Assembly (NCBI GenBank): GCA_030549335.1
Contig: JAUKPH010000026.1
Span: forward strand, 1,302,001 to 1,366,000
DNA length: 64,000 bases
Source of the DNA: Pontederia crassipes
Taxonomy: Eukaryota > Streptophyta > Magnoliopsida > Commelinales > Pontederiaceae
Reading direction: 5' to 3'
Shown: positions 49,703 to 59,505 of the stretch, in pieces
How positions within the stretch are numbered: the first letter of the stretch is position 1
How the letters are laid out: each line of letters opens with the position of its first letter
The notes under the pieces: generated by a model
What the model was told of the DNA's origin: nothing
Seen by the model: the letters and a program-made list of their open reading frames with translations, nothing else
The model's database searches: none
Translations under genes and position numbers: made by a program

Positions 49703-51775
49703 CTTAGGGACTACCTGCACAGGACTTATCCATGAACTATCAGAAATGGCATATATAATACCTGCATCAAGGAGTTTGATGACCTCCTTTTTCACAACTT
49801 CCCTTAAAGTTGGGTTGAGCCTTCTTTGATATTGATCAATTGGCTTGGCATTGTCCTCCATCAAAATCTTGTGCATGCAAATGGTAGGAGAGATGCCCCT
49901 GATATCTGAGATCGACCAGGCAATTGCTCTTTTGTGTTGCCTCAATACTTCTAAAAGTTGGTTTTCCATATCACCTGTCAAATCAGCAGATATGATAACT
50001 GGGTAAGTGTCATTTTCAAGAAAAGCATATCTTAAATGAGATGGAAGTTCTTTAAGTTCAAATTTTGGAGAATAATCCAGTTTATCATTTTCCGCCTCGA
50101 GTGTCTCTGTTGTTATTGACGCATTATCGTCTTCCACAATTTCTCTAGATTCCTCTACCATTTCCAAAGCTTCCTTAGCATATGGATCTGAGATAAAATC
50201 TGCAACAATATCATCAAAAACATCAATCGTGTCATTTTCTAAAGAATCAATGGCATAACAGGATGAGTAATCAAAAGGTTGTTTGAGAGAATTTTTTATA
50301 TTGAAAGTGATGTCTTCATTGTTGACGCGAAGTTTGAGCATCCCTTGTTGAACATCTATGAGTGCGTTTCCTATTGCTAGGAATGGTCTCCCGAGGATGA
50401 TGGGGGTTTTTTCATCTACCTTCATATCCAGAACAATAAAATCTGCAGGAAAAACAAATTTATCAACCTTTACCAAAACATCTCTTAATATTCCTCGGGG
50501 TCTCTTGCATGAAGAATCTGCGAATTGAAGAGTCATGCTTGTTTCTTCAAGTTCTCCATAACCTAGCTGCACAAATATAGAATGTGGCATTAAACTAATA
50601 CTAGCACCAAGATCACATAAAGCTTGTGCACAAAAGAATTTTCCTATAGTGCAAGGTATGGTGAAGGTTCCAGGATCTTTCATTTTTCTAGGTATATCTC
50701 GATCGTAAATGGCACTACACTCTGATGTCAACATTACTCTCTCAGTGTTTTCAAACCTTATTCTTGAAGATAATATATCCTTCATGAAATTAGCATAGCT
50801 CGGCATCATTTGTAAAGCTTCATGAAAAGGAATGTTAATAGATAATTGCTTCAGAATATCAAGAAAGCGAGAAAATTGCTTATCTAACTGTTCTTTGCGA
50901 AATTTCTGTGGATAGGGCAGATCCTTTATGTTGGTATTTTTTGAATTGTCAGTTTCTTTTTTCTTCAGATTGATATCTTCAGTAGTCTGATCTTGTGTCT
51001 TTAATGCTTCAGTTTCTTCTTTATGATCAATTACTCTTGGCGGGGAATCTGATCTCAGACTTCTCAATTGTTTCCCACTTCTAAGAGTCACAGCTTTGGT
51101 CTCTTCTTTAGGATTTTTCTCTGTATTGCTTGGAAGAGTCCCTGGTGCACGTCCTGCCATCATATTGGCCATCTGCCCTATTTGCATTTCTAAATTCCTG
51201 ATTGTAGCATCTTGATTGTTTGCCCTTGTTTCCATTGTCTTCTGCATGGTTTGGATAGTGTCAATAACTCTTGCCATCATCTCTTCCATGGGATTAGTCG
51301 ATTGTTGGACAGGAGCTTCTTGTTGCCTTCTCAAAAGTGTATAATTTTGTGGATGAGCTTGATTCTGAAATTTCTCAAAAACTTGCCCTTGATTTGACCT
51401 GTAAGGAAACTTCTGATTGTTCCTCCAACCATAGTCATTATTCCTGAAAAATGGATTGGAGACAAAGTTAGCATTTTCAATATGATCAGGATTAGAAATG
51501 TTACCTTGAGGACAATAATTGCTCGCATGTCCTCCTCCACAGTTGTTGCACACCATTAATGACATCATCTGCTCAAATTTTTGATTAAGTGACTCCAGCT
51601 GAGTCACTACTTCAGAAGAATTTCTACTTTCTGTAGCATGCACATCATGAGTTCGGTGAGATGGTCTCCTTTCTTGGCTCGACTTGAGGGCTACAGCTTC
51701 AATAATATCCTGTATCTCACTAGGACGTTTAGATCCCAGTACTGTCCCTCCTGCTGATTGGTCGAGTTGTCTTGA
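49703..51775 (-). pseudogene. Athila gag C-terminus, protease and RT N-terminus
   Basis: A long open stretch, read after a frameshift near 51,770-51,783 and closed by the frameshift at 49,699-49,702. In order: the gag C-terminal part (DQSAGGTVLGSKRPSEIQD), a zinc knuckle CNNCGGGHASNYCP of the CX2CX3HX4C form common in Athila, a glutamine-rich linker with a helical segment (MEEMMARVIDTIQTMQKTME), an aspartic protease with CDLGASISLMP and IILGRPFLA, a variable acidic spacer, and the start of RT (YQRRLNPTLREVVKKE, GIIYAISDSSWISPVQVVPK). The protease would cut the polyprotein into its parts. The apparent start in other-frame sequence at 51,820 is not genuine. Confidence 0.9.
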
Positions 51776-52512
51776 TCTGCAGGTCGTAATCCATGATAGA
51801 AATCTTCCATCACTTGCCATTTTGGAATTCTGTTGTCAGGAACTCTGGCTAACAGTTCTTTATATCGTTCCCATGCCTCATATAATGTCTCTTTATCGTC
51901 TTGAACAAATGCCCTCAATTCTCTTCAATATTTGCCTGCCTTTTGTGGTGGACAATATTTTCCAACAAACTTTTCTACAAGCTCCAACCAAGAATGAATC
52001 GACCCTGCAGGCAAAGTTTTAAACCAAGTGGAAGCTTTGTCACGTAAAGATTGAGGAAATAATAATAAACGAATAACTTCAGAAGAAACATTATTATTTC
52101 TAAAGGTGCTCAGAGTAGCAAGAAATTTGTCAAGGTGATCGTGAGGGTCTTCATGAAATCCTCCTCCAAATTGGGATGCTTGTATCATCCTCACGATTGT
52201 GGGATTTATCTCAAAATTATTTGCGTTAATATCAGGCAGCACGATGCATGATTCTCGGTCACTGTATCTGGCCGAGACATATTCTCTCATAGAAAGCTCT
52301 GCTTCATCTTCTTGCCGATTATTATGTGGTGGAACCAGTTCATTTTGTTGCTCCAGTCTCTGATTGTCGCGTGCTTGTTCTGCCATTTTTCTTATATTTC
52401 TTCGTAATCGACGATAGGTTCTTTCAATTTCAGGATCAAATTCCAACAGTGGATTTGAACTCCTAGTGCGCTTATCAGAAGATTCCAGGATTGGTTGTGA
52501 TTTAATTTTCAA
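51776..52512 (-). pseudogene. Athila gag N-terminal and capsid part
   Basis: Frame with SNPLLEFDPEIERTYRRLRR, an Asn/Gln-rich segment, then the capsid-like region MIQASQFGGGFHEDPHDHLD, LRDKASTWFKTLPAGSI and SWLELVEKFVGKYCPPQKAG. An in-frame TGA at 51,925-51,927 follows. The same frame then continues with FVQDDKETLYEAWERYKELL and DFYHGLRPADQ until a frameshift at about 51,770-51,783. Gag packages the element RNA into particles. The open frame begins at a TTG directly after a TAA, so no normal start is present there. The first in-frame ATG is about residue 43 (MAEQARDNQ). Either the start has been lost or the shorter form was used. Confidence 0.88.
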
Positions 52513-53648
52513 TTAGTACCTGCAACAACCAATTTTCAATAAGATGAAAGAATAAAATAAAAATATATACAAGAAGAAAGAAATTCAGATACTAGGTCAC
52601 CAAGAAATAAGATTTAAAAGTCTTTCGGTATTATCGAGTATTCATTAGGTCGTCAAAATTAATGTCCGAGAGAAATTAACCTAATTACTGTCACCAAAAT
52701 TCACCGAAAAATTATCAAATACGGCGAAAAATTAAAATTCGAAAACCAATTCAAATGCCAAATATTAATATCGACCGAAAGAATTTATGATGATGTAACA
52801 AACGGCACAAAATAAGTCTGAACTAATTTGCGGCCGTAAAGTTAGACATAATAAAAAATTATTTTCAGAGAGGAAATAAGATTGATCGGCCGTAATACAG
52901 GAATAGATTTACTGCCGAAATTAGATTAGTAATCCGAGGCTCGTTCGGCCGTAAGAATCATTAAAATAGTGTCGAAAGGGATTAATCAACGTAAGATGCG
53001 TAAAAATTATTATGGCCAAAACATATTCGTAAGGTGGCGTAAAAATTAGCACGGCGATGAATTATCTCGGCCGAAACAAAAAAATAGAATTAAACTTATT
53101 CTTACGTCAACAGAAGAATCGTTATGGCCGAGAAGGAGTAAAATCCATGTCGGATGATCCATTACGGCCGAGACAGACTAAATCGCTTTGGCCAAAACAA
53201 AGTCAAATCAAAAGTTCAAACTATTAAAACTTTACGGCCGAGAATGAAAGTCAAAACTGAATCGAATAGGGCGTAAAAAAATTTAAACCAGATGTATATT
53301 GGCCGAAACCAGGTCAAATCAATATGCATTACTCATGGCGTAAAACAACGTTCAGGTAAACATTACGGTCGTAAAATACAGAATTAGAACTCAATCGATA
53401 TTGCGAGCTGTGAAACCAATAAAGCTGACAAAATAAATCTCGGTCGTAAAACCATAAGACGGCGACAAAATTTTAAGCCGAAAGTCGATAATTTAAAAAA
53501 ATTGTCGTGACCTTTATCTGCAAAAGAAAAATGTCAGTTTATTCACAAAAAATAATTAAAACAAATAATACATATTTACAAAGAATTATTTTCAATTTAT
53601 TTACATCTCCTAATAATTCATAAAAATCAGAAATTAATTAATAAATAT
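52513..53648 (-). other. Athila 5' untranslated leader
   Basis: About 1.1 kb between PBS and gag with no long frame. It has many scattered words of the types CGGCCGTAA, GGCCGAAAC, GGCGTAAAA and TACGGCCGAG, related to those in the LTR and the 3' region. Confidence 0.8.
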
Positions 53649-53666
53649 TCCCCGGCAACGGCGCCA
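53649..53666 (-). other. Primer-binding site, tRNA-Asp-like
   Basis: On the minus strand TGGCGCCGTTGCCGGGGA, lying six bases after the LTR end. It is complementary to the 3' end of plant tRNA-Asp (from established knowledge), the usual primer of Athila elements. It fixes the element orientation. Confidence 0.9.
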
Positions 53667-53672
53667 AAAACT

Positions 53673-55416
53673 TGATGCGTTGTATTTTGTAACAATAAAA
53701 TTTGCTAGCAAGTGCACTAGTCGCTCAAGTAATATAGTAATAGGAGTAAGAGTGTCGAACCCACGACGAATATTATTAATTCAATATCTGGATTTATAAA
53801 TTAATAAGAGAGGAAAAACATGAATTTTTGGAAAGAGGTTTTATGAAATAAAATAAAGAAAATAAGATAAACATAAGATAATGGTGTTGAAGTTAGGCCT
53901 TAGGATGAAAATAGATCAGGATAAATATTTGAACCATAAAAGATAAATTTAATCTTTAAAGATGGATTAGGAATTTTCTCAAGTTATTAATTTACAAGAT
54001 TAACATCACAGAGTCCACAAACTGGTAATTCTGCTATTTAATCCGGTAAATTAAACTATCTTAAATTTAATCAAACCTAAAGTCCCACAAACTGGTATTC
54101 GTCAGATAAGATTGAAATTAAGATGCATTAATATGAAAATCCTAGACTATTAATCACTCCACAAACTGGTTAGATTAACAGACCACATAAACTTGATTCT
54201 CCACACACTAGTTATCAAATTTATGTCAATTATTAATTTCACATAAAATCAATTAATTTAATTAATGAATTCTGAAATTAAATAATCCACAAACTGGTAA
54301 GTACTCAACTCAGAAATCCAAATAATTAAATCAAAAGCATTAAGCACAATTAACTAATTGATCAGAAAAGATTAAAACAAATAATATAGAGTCCAAATAG
54401 TTTCCCTTCAATAATAATCTCCTAAAATGAAATAAATAGAAAATATGGAGTTCATCCTAAAAATTCTGGAGAGATAATAACAAAATAATAATAATTGGAA
54501 TAATTACACCCAATAGATAAAAGTCGAAGCTTCGGATCACGGGCAGACAGTCGGGCAGCCTCTCGGACTTGATCAGGGTCGCGATCAACTTCCAGCCGTC
54601 GCACCTCTCTCCTCTTGGTCGTAGCCTGCAGAGCTCACGACTCGCCGTGGAAGAAACCTAAACTTCAGAGCACGAATTGAAACGACGGATTCTTCACATA
54701 TTTATAGGGTGCGGACGGCCTTCAATTTGATCTCGGCCGTAACATCGTACGGTTGACTTTAAAATTATGAGATAAACTCGGCCAAAGATAAATCCTTTTA
54801 TCATTACGCCCAAAGATAAATCTTTCTTATCTTTACTCCTTTTGAATCTCGGCCGTAAGGAAAGAACTAAATCTTTACTCCCAAAGAGATAAAATTCCTT
54901 TTACACCCTCCAAATCTCGGCCGTAAGGAAGGAATTTATCTTGTTACGCCCAAAAGATAAAATCATTTAATTATTACTCCTTTTGAATCTCGGCCAAAAC
55001 AGAGAATTTAAACCTCGTTACGCCCAAAAGATAAAATCCTTTTATCTTTACCCCTTCAAATCTTAGCCGTAACAAAGAAGATTCCATATCATTACCCCCT
55101 GGAAATCTCGGCCGTAAGGAACTCTTTTATCTTTACCCCTTTCGAATCTCGCCCAAAACGATTTGGGTGTAAAGCCAAATCTCGGCCGTAAGGAATAATT
55201 TCTTTGAATTTCGGCCGTGTTTTGAATTTTTCTGCAAAATAATTATTCAAATTTAATTAATCCATCCACAATTAAAATATTCAGAGAATTAATAATTAAA
55301 ATTAATAAATCCGGAATTACGATTAAAAGTGACTAAAAATGATGCATGCCATGAACAAATTACAGAAAAATTAACTAAAATAATAATCTAAAATATGTTA
55401 TATTTTGCATGCATCA
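53673..55416 (-). repeat. Athila LTR, right copy (5' LTR of the gag-pol body)
   Basis: 1,744 bases, minus strand, beginning TGATGCATGC and ending ACGCATCA. It matches 43,451-45,192 with a few percent difference and small indels. The PBS follows its 3' end. Unusually for a 5' LTR, its other end is preceded by a PPT and a full copy of the 3' non-coding region. Confidence 0.92.
54699..54706 (-). promoter_or_regulatory. Putative TATA box of the right Athila LTR
   Basis: TATAAATA on the minus strand at the same place as in the left LTR. It would drive transcription toward gag. Confidence 0.6.
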
Positions 55417-55431
55417 AACTCCCCCAAGCTT
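55417..55431 (-). other. Polypurine tract, right Athila LTR
   Basis: AAGCTTGGGGGAGTT on the minus strand directly before TGATGCATGC. The hairpin TTGCTTGAGGACAAGCAA lies at 55,438-55,455. The presence of a PPT here shows that this LTR was once a 3' LTR, or arose by recombination with one. Confidence 0.87.
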
Positions 55432-57098
55432 AAAGTCTTGCTTGTCCTCAAGCAAAAATTCAAAGCAAAGCTCAAAAAAGTTCCATCGTAGCCTCCACAT
55501 TGTCAACTGACTAATTTTCTCACACAGTTCTTCTGCACACCTACTACTCAGTATCTCACCATTTTCCATGCACTTAGCTTCATAGAGGTTCTGAATGCTA
55601 CACAAATTTAAACAATCTCAAATTCAGTCTTGTGAAAAAATAAGTTGTCTATCAAATAATAGCATTAATATTGAACACATAAGTACTAATTGAGCTTAAA
55701 ACTTTTTCTTTTTCTTTTCATTTTTCAACTTTATTTTCAATCATTTAAAAGTTCTAATCTTCAAGCAGGATTGCACAAGGAAGTCCATGTAGCGGGCTTT
55801 AGACTGATGACTCCCAGACCAGATGACCTTAGGGCACCAGGTGATAAAGCACCCCTCGAGTTTACTTGTCCGAACAACCAAGGTTCTGAATGAAGAGTTC
55901 GAACTTAGCCATGGTTCAGTACTCCTGTGCTTCTCCATATTTCACAAGATGGTCCATGTAGCAGGTTTTCGATCGACGGATCCCAGAGCAGTTGCCCTTA
56001 GGTCGCCAGGCATGAACCCCTACGGATCTAATTACCCGAACACATCTTGGTTCCGGATAATACTTTTGTACCTACACATAACTTTATTCATCATTTTTCT
56101 TTTTTTTTTTAACTAATTGGGGTTTAACTAACCCTTCTTTATATAAGCTCAAAAAGTACTTGATATGGTCAATAAGAAGGCTACTACTATCAAGACTTAA
56201 AAAGAAATAAAAAGGCTTGAATATGATTTTGTCGTCTAGTCATTCATAATTCTATTTAGCATGGGCACACAGTCTATAAGTTTGATACTAAAATAGCAAG
56301 TGATAAGAAAGAAAAGCATTCAAATTTCATCCGTTAACGACACGTCTTTGAACTTTTACTAAAAGATAATTAAAACAGTAAGACAAGAGTTTGTAAGATG
56401 GTAGCAAAAATAAATGCATGCAATGGTATTTTTTCGAAAATTTTCAATTTTTTTGGATTTTTTTATAAATAGATGCAAACATAAGCAAATAAAAAGAAAG
56501 AAACATACAATGCATGAAATGCAAACTCCCCTAAGCTTAAACCAAACACTGTCCTCAGTGTTAAGCCAGCAAGGGAAAGTGAAAAGATAATATAGAAAAG
56601 CTAAAGAAATAAAAATAAAGAAAAGGGAAAAGATACAACCGGATTTATTTTCGGTGGAGAGATGCTCGGCCTTATATATATCGATGAAGGTGTCGGCCGC
56701 AAATGGTGTCGGTGAGAGGAGATCTCGACCGATAATTGATGGATCTCGGCCGATAATGCAGAGTCTCGGCCGTAAAAGCTTGGCCGCAAAATTTTGTTGA
56801 TGAAGATCTCAGCCGTGCAATCTCGGCCGTAAGAAACTGGCCGTAATGGTGAGACTTCGGCCGTAACGAAGAAAGGGCGTAACGACGTTAAAGCTCGGCC
56901 ATAAAGAATAGGAGGCGTGGCAATTTGGGCGTAAGGGAGCAGCGGTGACGGTGTCGGCTCTTCGGTCGTAAAACGAAGTCGGCGTGGAAGCTTGGCCGTA
57001 ATGCACAGGGCGTAATGGTGAGACTTCGGCCGTAAGGAGTTGGTTCGGCCGTAACGGTGGTGATTGATCTATTCCCACGTGATGGCACAGTGAAGGGT
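55432..57098 (-). other. Athila 3' non-coding region, right copy
   Basis: Nearly the same as 45,208-46,874, with the same conserved block pair (55,948-56,056 and 55,781-55,883) and the same GGCCGTAA-rich stretch (56,650-57,060). It ends at GAAGGGT, where plus-strand chromovirus coding sequence begins. No gene seen. Confidence 0.85.
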
Positions 57099-57401
57099 GC
57101 TTGCAGACTAGCATTATCTCCATCCTATGGGCGAGTTCATAACGTGTTCCATGTCTCTATGCTCCGGAAGTACAAACATGATGATGCAAATGTTATACGA
57201 TATGAAAAACCCAATCTCAAAGATGACCTGACCTATGAGGAGCAGCCCATCCACATTCTAGAGACAAAGGTTCAACGTCACAACAACAAAGATGTACCAC
57301 TGGTCAAGGTGGCTTGGAGCCATCACCTAGGTGACGAAGCAACCTGGGAGGTCGAGTCTGAGATGCGAAGGGAATTTCCTGCACTATTTGGTAACTCCTG
57401 A
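57099..57401 (+). pseudogene. Chromovirus integrase C-terminus and chromodomain
   Basis: Open to a TGA at 57,399-57,401. It begins within the integrase C-terminal motif ACRLALSPSYGRVHNVFHVS followed by MLRKYKHD. A chromodomain-like tail follows: QPIHILETKVQRHNNKDVPL, VKVAWSHHLGDEATWEVESE, MRREFPALF. In chromoviruses this tail helps direct insertion to marked chromatin. The 5' part of the protein is missing. The GTG-initiated frame that seems to start at 57,057 runs in from Athila sequence by chance. The tail itself shows no stop or frameshift. Confidence 0.9.
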
Positions 57402-57429
57402 CTTCTGACTGAATTCGAGGACGAATTTT

Positions 57430-57444
57430 ATTTTAAGGGGTTTA
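57430..57444 (+). other. Putative chromovirus polypurine tract region
   Basis: ATTTTAAGGGGTTTA lies between the stop of the polyprotein and the LTR start. The purine core AAGGGG is short and is separated from the LTR start by a few T/A bases. Confidence 0.5.
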
Positions 57445-59250
57445 TGATGTAACACTCGAGATTTAATTGGGGAAAAGAAAAGAAATAAAAAGGAAAAGAA
57501 AAGGAAGATAAAAGAAATAAGGAAAAGGATAAAATATGAAATCAGATTTTAAGAGGAGTTGGTTTCCAACCAAACTCAAACTTCTCCCCTATAAATAAGA
57601 TGCCAAACCAAACGAAAACCCCCTTTTCATTTCCTCACGAAGCCGGCCCTAATTTCTCATCGTATGTGCGCTCTTTTCGTTCTTTCTTGTCCCTGACGGC
57701 CGCCGCCATATAGGAGGTCAACCAGAGGACTCGGACGACGCTGGACGTGCACCTGAACTGAGAGGAGCGGGCAGAGGAAGAGGAAGAAAAGGGAGAGGAA
57801 GAGGAAGAGGAAGAAGAAGATAGCAGTAATCGGTTTCTTGGACAGAAACTAAAAGGTATGGAACTAGGATAGATTCGTTATAGAATCTTGATTTTAGACT
57901 TGAAGCATGCTCTAGGTAGTTCCTAGTTAATACCTGATGTTCTATGATGTTAAATTGTGTCGGCCATCGCTGGAAAAGATGAACGGAATGTGAACTGCGC
58001 ATCCGTGCAGTTTCTGCGCAAGATGAACCCGGCCCGGGTAGGTCCTTCGCCGGACCGAGTCCAGAGGAACTCGGCTCGGACACGCCATTGTCGCGCTCTC
58101 GGAGCTCTGCAACCGGACGAACTGGGCCCGGGTTGATGATGACCTGGACTGAGTTCTGCATACGACGAACAGTCGGACACGAGAGCCGCTCCGACTCGAT
58201 GATGACTCGGCCCGGCCTTGGTGTAATCCGAACACGGCCCGGGCTCTTCTCTGATTTTCACTCGGCTCGGGTTCCGACTAGATTAGGCATATGTTATGAT
58301 CTTTTAATCCATGTTCCACGTGATTAATCCTATCTATGTATGATGATGATTATGTCGATCTTATCCCTGATTTGTTCTCCATGATCGTGTCTTCTATCCT
58401 GATTTAAAGTTCTTATCAAGATATGATTTTGATTAATTATAAGATGCAAGATAAAAGACATAAATCGTTAAATGGAGAGCACTTTTTATGATGGACTGGT
58501 GACGACCAGTTATGGGCTGACTTCGGTCAGTTATGGGCTGGCTCTGCCAGTTAAGATGATGATGATGATGGACGAGTTGAGGCAGGCCTCCCCGTGGGTT
58601 AAAATATACCCCAAATAAGTCAAAGATGAAAATTAAGATGAAGAAGGAGATGAACTCATATGAATAAAGAACATTTCTTTTGATGACCGGCTTGATGCCT
58701 TTATTATGATGATTCTTTATGATCTTTATTCATGTCTCTTTATATGCTCATACAATTTGTGATCTTGATTCTTTCCCGTTTATATGATGATGTTACCTTT
58801 ATGGTTCATGTCTAGTATCATGATCTTATTATGATATTTATCTTACTTCCATACTGAGTTGTAAAACTCATATTGAGGTTCTCCCCTGCATGTTCTTAAA
58901 TGCAGGCTAGAGTCTCAATGATGATGGTGGCCAACAGTGACAGATTGAGCTCGTAGGTGGTGCACATAGTTATCGAGTCCTTTAGATGATGGATAGCTTT
59001 TTCCTTTCTTTTATCATTTGATGTATTAGCTTTCCTTTGGACTCCTAAGAAGTCATTTATCAGTCTTCCGCATATCATGATGTTACTATCTTCGATTCTT
59101 AATGATGAATTAATTATTCCGCATTTATCATTATTGAGTTGACCAGTCAAAGTCATATTTTTGGTCAATAAGATGTACACATAAGGATTACCCGTAGCAT
59201 TTCTGAAGCATATTCTTCCACGTGGCGGGGTGCGATTTGGGGGCGTTGCA
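57445..59250 (+). repeat. Chromovirus 3' LTR
   Basis: About 1.8 kb, beginning TGATGTAACACTCGAG (or at TGTAACAC, 57,448) and ending GATTTGGGGGCGTTGCA, both common forms for Tekay-like LTRs. It holds a TATA box, a purine-rich GGAAGA tract at 57,770-57,820, a GC-rich stretch with CCCGG words at 58,000-58,270, and short GATGAT runs. Sat2 begins immediately after. Open frames on either strand in 57.7-58.3 kb reflect the GC-rich stretch and are not taken as genes. Confidence 0.85.
57590..57597 (+). promoter_or_regulatory. Putative TATA box of the chromovirus LTR
   Basis: TATAAATA about 145 bases into the LTR, preceded by a pyrimidine-rich CTTCTCCCC. Confidence 0.65.
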
Positions 59251-59505
59251 TGTTGGGTATCCTAAGAGGTGGTAGATCTTTAGAACTTCAAATGTATTTC
59301 ACACCTTAGTTGAACCATTACAATAAATGATAATGCTCTTGGGGATTTGAGTATTAGAGTAAGGTTCAAAGCTCTAAGTTATAAACACTTATTATAACCT
59401 TTGGTTATCCTAAGAGGTGATAGGTCCTTAGAACTTTAACTCTATTTCAAACTGTAGTTGAACTGTCAATGAGAAAGCACTAAGTTATAGATACTTATTA
59501 TAAGC
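59251..59505 (+). repeat. sat2, short direct block
   Basis: Less than two monomers in the same orientation as the 34.1-36.3 kb block, starting TGTTGGGTATCCTAAGAGG right after the LTR. It ends near GATACTTATTATAAGCC, where the orientation of sat2 reverses. Confidence 0.88.

Larger units (their letters stand above)
43451..57098 (-). mobile_element. Athila-lineage Ty3/gypsy composite, degenerate
   Basis: Read on the minus strand from right to left: a partial 3' region (57,098-55,432), PPT, LTR (55,416-53,673), PBS (53,666-53,649), 5' untranslated region, gag, protease, RT, RNase H, part of integrase (to 47,695), a sat2 fragment, a short unassigned piece, a second copy of the 3' region (46,874-45,208), PPT, and LTR (45,192-43,451). 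The RT and integrase wording (NLPPPTNVKGIRSFLGHAGF, VFMDDF) and the tRNA-Asp-like PBS fit Athila. The right LTR has a PPT on one side and a PBS on the other, so it joins two element bodies; recombination between elements is implied. Coding is broken by three stops, two frameshifts and the integrase truncation, so it could not move by itself. Confidence 0.88.
57099..59250 (+). mobile_element. 3' end of a chromovirus (Tekay/Del-like Ty3/gypsy)
   Basis: It includes the integrase C-terminus with a chromodomain-like tail, a PPT region and a complete-looking LTR. The rest of the element (5' LTR, gag, protease, RT) is not in the window; the Athila composite lies where it should continue. The right end sits in sat2. 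This suggests a chromovirus inserted in sat2 and then joined to Athila DNA, either by insertion or by later recombination. Confidence 0.85.

Noticed and set aside
52490..52520. TTG at 52,512 as the gag start
   Set aside because: Plant nuclear genes do not normally use TTG, and an in-frame TAA lies directly before it. The frame is open from there only by position.
46585..57123. Open frames at 46,585-46,864 and 56,809-57,123 (minus) as env-like proteins
   Set aside because: Their Leu-Arg-Pro repeats are translations of the GGCCGTAA-type words. No signal peptide or membrane segment is seen.
57718..58261. GC-rich open frames on the minus strand in the chromovirus LTR as genes
   Set aside because: Several overlap in different frames, follow the CCCGG-rich composition, have no recognisable domain and lie inside an LTR.
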